A program made the position numbers and the translations under genes. From Carallia brachiata (taxonomy: Eukaryota; Streptophyta; Magnoliopsida; Malpighiales; Rhizophoraceae): a stretch of 64,000 nucleotides of DNA. The stretch covers positions 775,892 through 839,891 of the forward strand of contig JADCRB010000040.1 of the NCBI GenBank assembly GCA_021464245.1, in the 5' to 3' direction. The notes under the pieces were generated by a model that did no database searches, was not told where the DNA came from, and saw nothing but the letters and a program-made list of their open reading frames with translations. Shown here piece by piece: positions 23,633 to 35,740 of this stretch; within the stretch, counting starts at the first letter, position 1, and each line of letters starts with the position of its first letter.

Positions 23633-25710
23633 ACTTTCTGCTCTACATTATTTTACCATTAATACAAAAACAATAATTGAGTTAAACAATAATTGAGTTC
23701 CTGGCCTGTGTCAACTTTGTTATCTCACTATTATGTTTGAGTACCAAGCCAACTTGCTCATTCCGCTGTCCTTTTTGAAGTAAGTCATGATTCTTTCATA
23801 TGGGCTGCAAAGTAATTTAATTATTTTGCTTCATGGGAACATTAAAGAGTTGTTAGTTTTCTTTGTTCACTGTCTGCTTCTCCGCTTCAGGTTTTATGGG
23901 GGCCATGATCTCCAACTTGGCATTTGTTTTCCGGAACATATTTTCAAAGAAGGGTATGCAGGGAAAGTCTGTGAGTGGGATGAACTACTATGCTTGTCTC
24001 TCTATCCTATCTCTGTTGATCCTCACGCCATTTGCTGTTGCTGTGGAGGGACCACAAATGTGGGCTGCAGGATGGCAATTATCCCTCGCTCAGATTGGAC
24101 CACATTTTGTATGGTAAAACACTGGGTTTCCTTTTCTTGGTTTCTTGTGGCCAATTTCTTATTCGTGTTATTCTTTAGATGGTAGAAGATTACTGAATCC
24201 CAAAGTGGAACAAATGTGACCAAGATAACTTAGATGCCCTGCCTCTTGTTTGATGATTTCTGAGTCTACGGGCTTAATCTGAGCTTTTAGTATTATTTAT
24301 AAGTTGAAGTTTTCCATTTGGGGACATTTGCATTGACATTTTTCTCTTTTTCTTGTATTTAACTAAACAAATGAATGTGTGGCTGTTGTCGTGCATTGCA
24401 GGTGGGTGGTAGCCCAAAGTGTATTCTATCATCTCTACAATCAAGTATCATATATGTCCCTGGATGAGATCTCCCCCTTGACATTTAGCATCGGAAATAC
24501 AATGAAACGTATATCTGTCATAGTCTCTTCCATTATCATTTTCCGCACACCTGTCCAGCCTATCAACGCTCTCGGAGCTGCCATCGCAATCCTTGGAACT
24601 TTCTTGTATTCCCAGGTAATGGCCCATCTCTTAGAATTACTCCAGAGTGGTGCTTGATAAGACCTATTGGCTTTTATCATTAGAAAGACTGCTATGCCCT
24701 TTGGGACAAACCTAGAAAATTTTTATTTTTATGCAGTCTTCACATACCGTTTGTTTCTTTGTTTGTTATGAATGCTGGCTGAAAATCTCTCACTGCAAAT
24801 GAGATGTATGATAGGCTTATCCACATACTCATATTGCACACTGAGTCAAACAAAAAATATCCTTTCAGTAATTTTCAGACCTATCCAAGTCCTTTTCGCA
24901 CGTTTTAGGGGGTTGGGGTGGCAGGAACAACATAAAAAGACCCCAGAATAGATACATCTACACTTCTTACTGGCGGTTATCTACTTCTTTATGCACATGT
25001 AATGCATTTGGTTAGGTAAAAGCGTGATTTCTACGAGTAGCATGTCAACCTCAATTTTTTTGGTGTGCTTTGCATAACCTTTTTATTGATGTTTTAGGTT
25101 GCCTTACCTACCAACGTGGTAGTTGATCTATTGGTGTTAGGTGACTTGATGTTGTGCTACTAATTAGATTGAACAACACACTGAAATGCTTACCTTACAT
25201 GAGGAATCTACTAAGATTCTCATTGTTATACTTCATTGTAAAGTTTGTCTTGCTTTTCAATTGGTCCTTAATGTAATAAATCAAAAGACTGCCTTAAATT
25301 TGGAATTTGCGTGGATTTTTCTTTCTGAAAAGGACAAAAAAATTAAACAATTCTGAAGTGCGTTTTGAGCACAATTAACCTCTGTAAATTAATCATTGAT
25401 TTTGTCTTTTGCAGGCAAAGCAGTGATACTATTCGAGATTGGGATTTAGGTTCATCATGTAACAAAGTTGATGAAATACAATCATGTCAACAATTAAGAA
25501 GTGTTCGGCTTCGCATAAGTAGTAGTTGTATTTTGGATTCTATGATAGCTGGATTTTGGACACATTGGCAGCATTGTTATGGAAGGGTGGTGAGCCTAGA
25601 GATCGATGGTCCAAGTCGCATCATCCCTTTAGGAACGAGAGTAAAACTACGTATATTTGTCCTTTTCCTCGTCCTCAGTACGTGGGAGTCCCATGCATTA
25701 TGACATTCTT
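23633..25710. repeat. Tandem duplication, copy B (GPT exons 3-5 and 3' flank)
   Basis: Second copy of 21554-23631, offset 2079-2080 bp. It continues past the end of copy A into unique 3' flanking DNA from about 25711. Confidence 0.95.
23891..25426 (+). pseudogene. GPT 3' partial copy (exons 3-5 only)
   Basis: Exons at 23891-24113, 24402-24615 and 25415-25426 encode the same residues as GPT exons 3-5. Exons 1 and 2, the transit peptide and a promoter are missing, so it cannot make a plastid translocator by itself. If the duplication is an assembly artefact, this is the other allele's 3' half. Confidence 0.85.
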
Positions 25711-26416
25711 TTTAGCCTGCGGTATTAAGAGTATAGTTACATTGCCAATAATAAGGATTATGAACACCATATTACTCTATATGGGAGGGTTTTCATAATG
25801 TAGGGAGGTTGAGCAGAAAATGTTTGAATAAAGTTGGACAATTTCTTGGATTCTCACCCTCTAGCTTTCGTCTGTATTGGCAGACATGTAAATGGAGAAC
25901 ACAGTGATAGTTAGTAGCGTTTCTTTTCTTTGTGTCTGCTCGACTTGATTAATATATTGCATCTGTAGAATTTTGTTTCAATTCAATAGCCATCAAGGAA
26001 ATTGTCTCTTCTTTGATATCAAACTCGAGTAAATTACTTATGAAAAATAAGGAATTACATACAAATAAGCTTCACAAAAGGAACGGAGAGTTTAAAAATT
26101 TTATTATTGTAATTATCAGTATTAAATTTTTTTTAATGGAGCATGATTTATTAGATACAAAAGTATTTAGTATCCTACCTTTGGATATATATCCACACAT
26201 TTGATCAAAATGTAATTTTTTCCTTGTATTTTAAATTGGAACGGTAAAAAAATGCCATTGTATTTATCAAATTGGCACGAATAACTTTTGGATTTTGGTT
26301 TTTCATTGACTGAACTGAAGTTTCATCCCACATGTTTGGATAGAAAGCACTACGACATTCAACAACAAGATGGAATTAATCCCTTTATTGCTTTAAACAG
26401 ACCACAGTTACCAACA
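25711..26416. other. Intergenic, GPT 3' flank
   Basis: Likely holds the GPT 3' UTR end, then AT-rich DNA. No gene is seen before the minus-strand tryptophan synthase stop codon at 26417. Confidence 0.55.
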
Positions 26417-27394
26417 TCAAACCTTTAAGTACTTAATGGCAGTCTGCACATCCTTGTCTCCTCTGCCACTACAGTTAACTACGACCTTAGTTCCATTTGG
26501 GAGAACTGGGCACAGCTTCTCCAAATAAGCTAATGCATGAGATGTCTCCAAAGCAGGAATTATGCCCTCTAATCGCGACAATCTCTTGAAAGCTGCAGAC
26601 ACATAATAGAAGAGTAATTAATAAACCACGGTGACTTATGGAATGACAGTAGTAGTCTGGTTTGGTAGAGCAGTAGCTGTTCTATAAGGGTATAAAACAT
26701 TACATTTGGTGACAGTGTGATATATATCTTCCAAGAAAGAGGACCTGGGACTGTCAATTGTCACTCAAAATCAAACTACCATTCACAGTTAGCTCACACT
26801 GTCTTTCAATTTATCAGAAGCTCCAAATTCATAGATTTAAATCGAAGCTCAAGATTTCATTTCTTTGATTTAGTTCTTCTAGGATGTGAGAGAAAGAAAA
26901 GAATCCAACTCAAATTTCAATACCTTCCAATGCTTCTTCGTCTGTGATACTGTAGTACTCAGCACGTCCTTTCTCTTTCAGAAAACGATGCTCAGGCCCA
27001 ACGCCGGGGTAGTCCAGCCTATATGGGGAAAGCACAAAACTCATAGCATCAGAATTAAAGTAATTCCATTAGAATCAAAAAAAATCAAAAACTTCAGTTC
27101 TAGGTTTTACCCTGCACTAATCGAATGAGGCTCAATTATTTGCCCATCTTCATCCTGTAGTAAATAGCTCATAGCCCCATGCAACACCCCCAATTCGCCT
27201 TTGCTTAAAGTTGCAGCATGTTTGCCACTATCCAAGCCTAAACCAGCAGCCTCCACACCAATCAACTTAACATCCTTATCCTTCACAAAATCTTCGAACA
27301 AACCCATGGCATTTGAACCTCCGCCAACACACGCAACCAGCACATCAGGTTTTCCACCCCATTTTTCCAGCGCTTGTTTTCTAGTTTCTATTCC
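26417..27394 (-). CDS. TSB: Tryptophan synthase beta chain, 3' part only (last three exons)
   Basis: Exons 27394-27111 (5' incomplete), 27018-26924 and 26592-26417 are in frame and encode about 184 C-terminal residues. Motifs are those of plant plastid Trp[16 protein letters not shown], the phosphate-binding [39 protein letters not shown] and [15 protein letters not shown]. The enzyme condenses indole and serine to tryptophan with pyridoxal phosphate. The catalytic lysine region and the plastid transit peptide are upstream and absent, because the exon is cut at the N at 27395 and unrelated DNA follows. The retained frames are intact, so the gene may be whole elsewhere in the genome. Confidence 0.9.
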
Positions 27395-27395
27395 N
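27395..27395. other. Single ambiguous base truncating the TSB gene
   Basis: A conserved exon stops at this N and low-complexity unrelated DNA begins, as expected for a contig join or misassembly. Confidence 0.8.
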
Positions 27396-29951
27396 CCTTC
27401 CTTCTGTTTTTTTTTGTTTACTTTGTGATTCATTAAATCGTGAACTAGTAACTCTTTTCTTTTATAAATCTATTTTTTTTTTTAAAATTTAAACTCAAAA
27501 ATTTTCTAATAAAAACTTGAATTTTAGTCATTAAACTATCCTGAGAGACACTTTTTCTTTTAGCTGCTGTGTTTTTTACATGCTGTTTGGTTCTCTTGGT
27601 TCCCATTTTCTAAATGCGTATGGTTAGTGTGGTGCGTATGACTTGAATTGGTACGCTGCATTATGGTGTCTATTCTCATAGGCTACGAAGTGTTAATCTT
27701 CATTGTTGTTTTTGTTGTTTTTTCTTTTTCATTTTTTTCCTTCTCAATCCGGGGTTGGCGAGATAGCTAATTGTCTGACTTCTTCATCTCAAAATTTGTG
27801 GACAGGAAAGCAAGGTTTGCCTTTGATTTTTCTTCATCCCACAGCGCACGGTATTGTGACTATTTGTGATGAGGAACCACACACGCTAGGAAGATTCCAC
27901 TAATTAAAGGGAAAGTCTTTTCTTTAAGACAGTGAAATAATCAGTAATTAGCTATCACAATATTAAATAGGATTAAAGAAAATTTGTACCTTTCTAATAA
28001 CACCACATAATTATGATCGGGACGCAAATAATCTCAAAGTTTTTTTTTTTTTTTTGACTTTCAAATGCCTTTTTTTTGTCATCTACCCAGATATGCATTG
28101 TTAATGTAAAACAATTAATAAAAAAAGTAATAATTTTTTTTTAATTATTTTCAAAATTATTTGAATAAATTTTCTTTTTTTGATACTGTATTTTTTATAA
28201 ATTTTTTGTATCTCTTAATAAACTTATTAGTGATAAATAGTTGATAAAATAAAATCTCTAAAACACATTATATTTTTAAATGAATCTTTATTGTAAAATT
28301 GACTTTACGTTTTATCGTTTATATATAATAAATATAGTAAAAAAATTGACTTACGAGAAATATCATAATAAATGCATTGTGCAGTTACATGAAACATAAA
28401 TGAGTAAATAATTGAATGTTTACTTATATATAGAAAATTATATTTGATTATTAGAAATTAAAAAGCTAATTAGTAACACCCACAAAATATAATTATAATG
28501 TTTATTATTTAATATAATTAATATGATATTTTTATGTTTCATTTTATACAGTTAAAATTTACCCCTAAAAATTTCTTCTAGAACCATCCCCGAATTTTAG
28601 AATTTGTTATTTTTACATTTATGATGATATGAATATTACGACATATTTTGAATTTTACAACAAATTTTTAAATAGATTACAACTCATAAAATAAAATTCA
28701 AAGGTTCAGACTTAGACTAGTACGTATGATATAATTTAGAAGCTTGAAGACATTGAAAAAAAAGAATAATTTGCTTTGCCACTCAGTTCAATTTTAGATA
28801 ATAATAAAATAATTATACAATTTATCTAACAGTATTTAACAACTTAAATTTTTATTTTTTTTTAATTTCAATCAGCTATTTACTAAAAGGAAAATTTTAT
28901 CCACTGTTAACCATCCTTGTACAGTAGATGTAGAGAATAAAGCCATAAGGTTTTCTTTTTTCCTCTAAGCAACCTGTATGTCCTTTACTATAAAAAATAA
29001 TATTTTGGAGACTCTTACAGGTAGTCCGTAGAAAAGACACTAGAGTGAGACAACATTGTTGATATTGTCATAACTTAGATAGCTCTATGATACTTAGTTG
29101 TACAATTAAATAATATTTATATTAAAATAATTATTATTTTCAAATACAAAATGGTCAAATCTCTAACTTTCTACATTTAATTATACATTATAAATTTGTG
29201 TCTTAAATTTAAAATAATAAATCGTAATTATATTGTAAAGGTATCATATATTTTAGTAAAAGATGTCGTACAAACTCTTTGGCATTATAAGTGACCCTTA
29301 AAACTTCATATAATTTCAATAAATATTTACAAACTTTTCATTATAAATATATATTTCTAAGAAATTTCACAATTGATTTGCAAATATACTACAGCATTTG
29401 TTAAGAATTCTATGTTGAATTTTGAATTAGACTACGAAATTTATATCCAATTCAACGATATAATACCTACACGTCCGTGTTTGCTAAAGATATTTTTGAA
29501 TATCTAATAATTATTTATTTGATATTCTGTAATGAGGCATAACCTCTTAATTATTGTATGGTTTTTGCCTATGCGTCAACACTAATAGAATTGCTTAGGC
29601 AGGACAAAAATAAGATCAACAAAATTTAGGTTTTTAAATAACTCATGTACAAAGAAATGATAGATAATCTGTGAGATATCGTCAACTACACTGCATAATT
29701 GATTTAGTGTTTTTTGAAGTTCTGTCATGTATTATATATCTCAAAGTAGTTTTAGAACATAAATACTGACTTTCATATCACATTTACATTAACTATGCAT
29801 TTTTTAAGAATTGTACTATTTATTATTACCATTATGCCCTTTGTTGTTTTACCATCTTGTCCTTTCCACGTTAACAAGTTAGAAAAAAAAAAAAATCTAT
29901 CATTGGCACTTGGCAGCCGGCACATGCCTAAGCATTAGCTGCCAAGTTTTA

Positions 29952-29989
<38 letters not shown>

Positions 29990-31361
29990 GAGGGTGTGAT
30001 AAAGACACCACTATTAAGTTAAATAATATGCAATACGTACGAATGACGCGTAATTAATTTAAAATTTTAATTTTTTAAATTTAATATATTTTTTATAATT
30101 TAACTATTTAAATTTTTATATATTAATTTTATATCACTTATTACATATTTATGTAACTTTTTTTTATCGAACAAATGGACAAAAAATGTTTAACCATAAA
30201 AACCAAAAAGTTAGATTTCGTTACATAAAGTTAGATTTTATTACATAGTATAGATTGGACTTTATGAATGGGACGTTTCCATACATGATGATTACTTTTC
30301 CATGAAATGTTCAGTTCTCTTCATTTCTGGGATGTTTAAATTAAACAAGCAATAAAATGCCGCTGGTGGGTTGGATTCATTATTGTCATCTCTGCAAAGT
30401 TTGCCCCCAAAATCTTACAACCTTTAACGCCCCCACTTGGTTTGCTTTGCTTTGCTTTGCTTTTTTGTGAGTGAGGATGTCCTCTTCCTTCTTTGATCTC
30501 AGCCTTTATGAGCTGATTTGCTTCTTTATGTTTGCTAATTTATAAGTTATTGTAGTTCTGGTCTTATGTACGGAACATTCTTACCCTCCCAATTGTGATT
30601 CTTTCCCCCACCCCCCAGATGGATTTGTGCAGGATTTATGTGAAGGTTGAGTTTCATTTTGTAGATCACATTGCAGATGAATAATTTGTATTTCTTTTTT
30701 GGCTCTGCACATTTCCATGCGAAAAAAGGCCGTCCAGATCTGTCATTGAATAAGGTTGGTCAAGACTTTGTCTTTTGACCAAATCTTGGAGCTTATTGCC
30801 TTAATCGTATTTGGGGTGGGCAATTTTCTCACTTACTAACATGAGATGACATTTTTCTAGGAATCAATTGCTAGATGGTGAGCATCGGTGATTAAGCCTA
30901 AAGTTGTGCAATTCTTGTGGGAAAGCCTTCATTATGCAGAATTTGTTGGTTTCCATGCCTGGTCTGCTGTTTATAAAAGTTTTTGTTATCCAAAAAAACA
31001 TCTTTGTGTTCCCTCTTGTCCGTAGTTATTTGTAGTTTTAATGTTGATTCTCTCTTGTCAAGGCTATAATTTATTCTTTTGGAAATTTTGCTGGCTGTGT
31101 TCTGCACTTGTTTGCACAGTTTTGCTTGGTTAGTCATAGCTCTCCACTGGTTTTCCAGGCTGCAAATTTAGTGATAAAGATAAGCTCTCATATACGTAGA
31201 ATGTGACTTATTTTAGCTAAAATTGACCATTTGCATTTGTGCAGATATTGTTCCATAATTGGCTTGAAAGCTAATGTAACTGCAATCCACTGAGCAAGAT
31301 CTAAGAGCAGTACTTTTTTGCTGTAAGACTGACTTGCGACTAGTTGAAGCTGTACAGAAAT
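27396..31361. other. Gene-poor AT-rich region
   Basis: No gene is supported. Points of note are a 31-base poly-A run (29955-29985) next to a small perfect stem (29909-29917 with 29938-29946), several T runs, and a TTTGC run near 30445-30465. The last kilobase (about 30400-31361) has the mixed composition of transcribed leader DNA and may contain 5' UTR exons of the gene starting at 31362. Confidence 0.45.
29909..29985. repeat. Small stem-loop followed by a 31-nt poly-A
   Basis: CTTGGCAGC (29909-29917) pairs with GCTGCCAAG (29938-29946). After a few bases a run of 31 A follows. A poly-A tail of this sort can mark the 3' end of a retroposed transcript, but no body was recognised upstream. Confidence 0.4.
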
Positions 31362-31849
31362 ATGGTTCAGAAACTAGAAGATATCAAGGGCGGTGGAGGG
31401 TCCATCAGGATAGGATCCACGGGCACAATTGGTTCCCTCATGACAAGGGAATTGGAATCCATTAAATCTGCACCACAGAATCCAGTATCCTCTAGGGAAA
31501 AGCCTAGAACTATTCCCGTTTCAGTACCGTGTAGTGCTTCTATCACTCCTAGAAGACTGCAAGCGAGAAAGTCATTAGATGAAGCGAGTAGCAGCAGCGC
31601 CATCATAGAAGTCCTGAAACACCCCAGAAAATGAAAAGCTATGTTAAAGGTACACATAGAGTTTCAATGCTCGCTTCTGATATTACTTTGGATAGAACTC
31701 CTAGTAGGGAGAAGACTGGAAAGAGAGGAACTAATCTTGTTGAAGTTGTGGACATATCATGCGGTAACCCAGATAGAGCTTGGGCTAGTCCCATAACAAG
31801 TAAACTTAAGAAGCTTGGTTTCTCAAAGCTATCCGAGAGCACAATCTAA
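31362..31849 (+). CDS. Small plant-specific protein of unknown function, with a one-base frameshift
   Basis: The ATG at 31362 opens a frame with GGGGSIRIGSTGTIGSL and a Ser-rich linker, stopping at 31634. A second frame (from about 31604) continues with the RTPSREKTGKRG, VEVVDISCGNPDRAW and LKKLGFSKLSES segments to the stop at 31847-31849. Both halves match my recollection of one family of about 160-residue plant proteins, so a single base seems to be missing near 31595-31605. It could be a sequencing error or a real mutation. The GTxGTIGSL motif is shared with the convergent minus-strand gene at 31846-32229. Function unknown; the protein is basic and probably disordered. Confidence 0.6.
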
Positions 31850-32229
31850 GCTTGCAACTTCTTGACATCAGACTTCAGGTTCCTGTAACTGAAACCTGAG
31901 ATCCCTGTTCGCCTATTGTTGCCTGACACTTCCACTGTAGAACATATGCTTGGTAGAAGCCTTCTTCCTCCTTTCTTTGTCCTTTTCGGATTGGTTGTTA
32001 CTGAAAGAATAGAGGGTCTGGAATTGAATTGAGTATCAGTTGAAGCCACACTAGTGACACGGGACACCTGCTTCTGTGAGCTTTCTTTGTAATTTATTTC
32101 CAGCTGGTCGAAATACTTGATTTCTTGCATTACTAGGGACCCAAAGGTACCTCTGGTGCCTATTTCTGCAGGCATATGTGAAGCCATATCTTCAGGAACT
32201 TTGGTAGCAATGGTGCTGGATTTGTACAT
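31846..32229 (-). CDS. Small plant-specific protein, 127 aa, paralogous motif to its convergent neighbour
   Basis: A single open frame from the ATG at 32229 to a TAG at 31848-31846. Near the N-terminus GTRGTFGSLVMQEI parallels the GSTGTIGSLMTREL of the plus-strand neighbour. The C-terminal half has a basic stretch (PKRTKKGGRRLLPS) and the segment SGFSYRNLKSDVKK. No signal peptide or membrane segment. The two genes face each other and their stop codons overlap (31846-31849), so mature transcripts must overlap at their 3' ends. No known function. An intact frame with family-like motifs argues against chance. Confidence 0.55.
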   Translation of the reverse strand: MYKSSTIATKVPEDMASHMPAEIGTRGTFGSLVMQEIKYFDQLEINYKESSQKQVSRVTSVASTDTQFNSRPSILSVTTNPKRTKKGGRRLLPSICSTVEVSGNNRRTGISGFSYRNLKSDVKKLQA

Positions 32230-33368
32230 GACTTGTATGTTCAGGTACCGGAGGCTTGCAAATGAAGAGATGTGGTTTAAAGTCCTGGTCTTGGTGGGGA
32301 AATTGCTTTGCTTGTGGGATTTGGTGATTGTGTTTTCACATGCATTCTTTACCTCATGTTCTCTTATCCAAAGGCAACATTAAATTTTCTCTTGGTTATG
32401 GTTTAGATGGCGACGTGATCATTGTATTCTTGTGCTTGAAATTAAAACATTTAATTTGGTAACCACTGTACTTTTGTCCTTTGAACGACTTGTGTCTCAC
32501 TCACATGTTGTTTAGTGCCTAATTTGAGAACCATTATCATTGGCGTTTGATACCGAACTGTGAGCAGTGGTTGCATAAAAGGTTCATCACCTGCTGCTGA
32601 TCCTAACAATGCTTTCTGCGTCTCAAATAATGAGGTGAATCTTAAAAACTGAGGGATAGCTGTCTTTCATTTTCCACTTTTGGTAGCCTTTTCCATGTCT
32701 TTGATGTCAAGGGAAGAAACCAAAATTATTAGAATAAGCAAAGCTCAAGTGACTTCTAGTAGAGGTTGGTTTCTTGTCATCTCGATTTTCATTTGATTTT
32801 GATGAATGGGTCTAATTTTATTTTGTATTTCACGTTGACGGGGCCACGAGGAAGACGTTATCAACATTCTTTCTGTTCTACCGCTTTTCAATGTGACAAT
32901 ATTGATTTTTGTATCTTGGTCCTTCATTGGGAAGGGGCGGATATGAGTAAAAAGATCTACCTCACATCTTGGCAAGCCAAATATTGAAGAACTAAATTTT
33001 GCTTCCCAAATTGTAAATCAAAATAAAGACTAAAAGGAGGTTTTGAGAGTGATTGTTATAACCAATACAAGCTTCATTAAGGGTATCAATGATTTATTTG
33101 AATGTTAGGCCTATAGAAGTTGAAAGGAGAGAGCTGATGTAATGGTAAGGTTACCTGAATGTCACATGTTCAGGAGAAGTTATGTTGAAACAATGGATTG
33201 AGCAAATTAGGCCATCAAGAGTTACCCGCCATGTTTTGGATGCCCTGATTGTTAACTGTCCAACATTTTGGAAAAAGGAATCAAACTTCCATATCAAAGT
33301 GTAAAAGCAAAGATGACTGTCTAGACATAGTCCAAGCATCATCAGAATGAACATGATTTTAATCTAAA
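32230..33368. other. Intergenic; possible worn SINE
   Basis: No coding exon is recognised. At about 33138-33190 the string ggtaaggttacctgaatgtc followed by a ttcaggagaagttat-type stretch resembles the tRNA-derived head of Au-like plant SINEs, but it is short and degenerate. Confidence 0.35.
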
Positions 33369-35499
33369 TTATGTCTTCTGAACTGAAAATCCAAGGATAA
33401 ATTCCTTGATGTCCTCGCTCGCTCTGTCAAGTGCAGTCCGCCCATCTGCATCCTTGACATTGTAACTTGCTCCAGCTCTTAGCAACTCTTCAATTTTTGG
33501 CTTATCCCTTCTGAAGCAGCCAAATTAACAAGATATCTACCGGATGTATATTTTGATTTAGAAGAGCCTCCATCTTATCATATGAACCTTCAACAGCAAG
33601 CATTCCCATGTAGTTGAAGTACTGCAATTGAATATTCTTTCAATCAGTGAGATAATTAGCAAATATTGGCCCCCGCTAAGGACTTGATAACATGTTGCAA
33701 GAGAATTTCAGATATACTCGAAATGTGTTCTCTCATTCAATCATTCGAGCAATTCAAATAACAAAGAAAAAAAAAAAAAAACAGATAAACATACATAAGT
33801 CAAGACTTAAATTAAAAAAACTTATGCAATTTAAGTGTGCTAACTAACCAAAGTCGAGCCTGTCTGTACAATTCACTCCACAATGACAGCATGGCATGTA
33901 AAAATGCACAGCAAAGAAATCAACGAACAACTGGAACACTCCTAATTCTTAAACAAAACACATCAAGTTAAAACATGTTCATGCAAATATAAATTTTGAA
34001 GACTTGAAAATTTTTTTTTTTTCCAATTAAAAGAAAGGAGATGATTCCAGTATGAAGAAACCATGCTGATGTTACATTAAAGCATATAAGCATGCAGGCA
34101 TATCCGCACAGGTTGGCTGCTCAGCTACGAGAGAGGCTTAGACCACCAAATCGGAACTCCAATTATTTATTTCGATTCACTATTCCAGTGGATTTTTACC
34201 AAGGAACTGAAAGTTAATGCTTTGTCCAGAAATGCTTGAAAGAAATGAAGGGCCCTATCTCCTTATATTCTATACGCTAGACTTCAGAGTTTCCGAAGCA
34301 AATATGTTACCCCATATTCAAAAAAATTTTATTGAACTTGTTTTGATTGCAAAATATTATCATGCAGGGGTTCCCCAAAAAAAAAAAAACATCGTAAAGG
34401 GGTTGACACAACTCTGGAAGATACTCGATATTGTAATGCTACTAGGCCAAGATAGGAGAGATCCAACATGCCGGCTATCCATTAATTATCAATTGTACAC
34501 AAGTCCTGCTTTTTTTTTTTTTCTTTTTCTTTGCACAAAAAACAAAGTGCATTGCAGTTACATCGCACTTGTGAGTCAAAGTCGGGGACCACCCATTAAC
34601 GTCCTCATTCAAACTCACCACTGGAAACACTGTTGAGTCTCCCTTAAACTCAATTGCAGTTCAACGAGTGTGTGCTTTTTTGATAACCCACTATAGAAAG
34701 TGTTAATCATCAACTTGGAACTCCAATGTACAGTTCCAATTTCATTAAATTTGACAGGGATGATTACAATTTAGACACAGCCATAAGCCTTTTCCCCAGA
34801 AATGCCGAAGAAATGAAAGTCGCTATACCTTGGGAGTCCTCACATGGTAGCCTTCTAAGAGTTTGCCAAGGTAACAAATCTAAGAGTTTGCCAAGGTAAC
34901 AGATCCACAGTAATGGTATTGTCGCTGTTAGGCTTGTTTTGATGTGATAACATCATAACAAGCTCATATAGAAATGGCCATAAGATTCTTGCTATTGGAA
35001 TGTGCTATCAGGACCATAAAAAAGGCATCTAACTCAGTCAGGGAGGCATTGCAGGGACTTTCAAACCAAAATTTACATGAAAATATAGAAGCAAATCAAG
35101 AGTTAAAAACAAACATGTATAAACAAGAAATGTAAGAACATGAAATTCAATCACACTGATTAACAAAGTCGCCATACAATGTTGAACTATAATTAGTGTC
35201 CAAGTCTACTGCCAAAAAGTTACTAGAGAGAGAGAGAGAACCTGCTCAACGTCATCTCTATCAAAATCATCACGGGTCTGGCTACCATAAATGCCAGCGC
35301 CTTCAGCATCAACACCACTTTTACCAAATTTGAACCAGCACGTTGCTCTTGACCCATTGGAGGGTCCAATCCTCAGGGGTCTCACTTTGCTTCGGACACC
35401 CAGAAACTCAGAGGTCAACTTTGGCAAGCAAGATGGAGAATTCAGAGCTCTGCACACAAAACCAAGGTGGACCGTACACGGGGTTGCACTTGTAGCCAT
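33369..35499 (-). CDS. LTD: LHCP translocation defect protein (LTD/GDC1), with two one-base deletions
   Basis: Exon 1 (35499-35242) encodes a plastid transit peptide and CWFKFGKSG, DAEGAGIYGSQ and RDDFDRDDVEQ. Exon 2 (33621-33369) encodes YFNYMGMLAVEGSYDKMEALL, NIHPVDILL, an ankyrin-type DADGRTALDRA and the C-terminus. This is the stromal ankyrin protein that hands light-harvesting proteins from the envelope to the cpSRP pathway and is needed for grana. Expected length is about 170 residues. In exon 2 one base is missing near 33523 (after NIHPVDILL) and another near 33506 (a GGGG run reads GGG). As read, the frame ends early. The sharp conservation around both suggests sequence errors, though a recent pseudogene is possible. 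The 1.6-kb intron has no other gene. Confidence 0.85.
34855..34903. repeat. Short tandem duplication in the LTD intron
   Basis: A unit of about 24 bp, ctaagagtttgccaaggtaa plus a few bases, occurs twice in a row with one or two differences. Confidence 0.75.
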
Positions 35500-35541
35500 G
35501 CCTTTTTTTTTTTACTCTCTATTTTCTAAGGAGCAAAAGAA

Positions 35542-35740
35542 TCACTCGGACTGACACAGTTTATCATCAGTTATGGTTTGGTTTTGGTCTGGCTCATCAA
35601 TGCCATCATCAAGTGGTTCAGAATCATCGTCACTCTGTTTAGTTGAGGGCCATGGACTCCACAAGGCCTGGCCAACTTGGAACCCGAGGGCTCTCCAATT
35701 TTGGGCCACCATGTCCACTGGATGCTGACTCCACAACTCC
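35542..35740 (-). other. Candidate terminal exon of an unidentified gene upstream of LTD
   Basis: On the minus strand an acceptor (TTATTAG) at 35741 is followed by an open frame to a stop at 35542, with ELWSQHPVDMVAQNWRALG and an acidic, Gln/Asp-rich tail. The composition is protein-like and unlike the AT-rich DNA around it. It ends about 40 bp before the LTD start codon. I do not recognise the family, and no earlier exon could be found. Confidence 0.35.

Noticed and set aside
34217..34636. 139-codon plus-strand frame inside the LTD intron
   Set aside because: Low-complexity stretches (poly-A and poly-T translated), no known motif, and intronic position.
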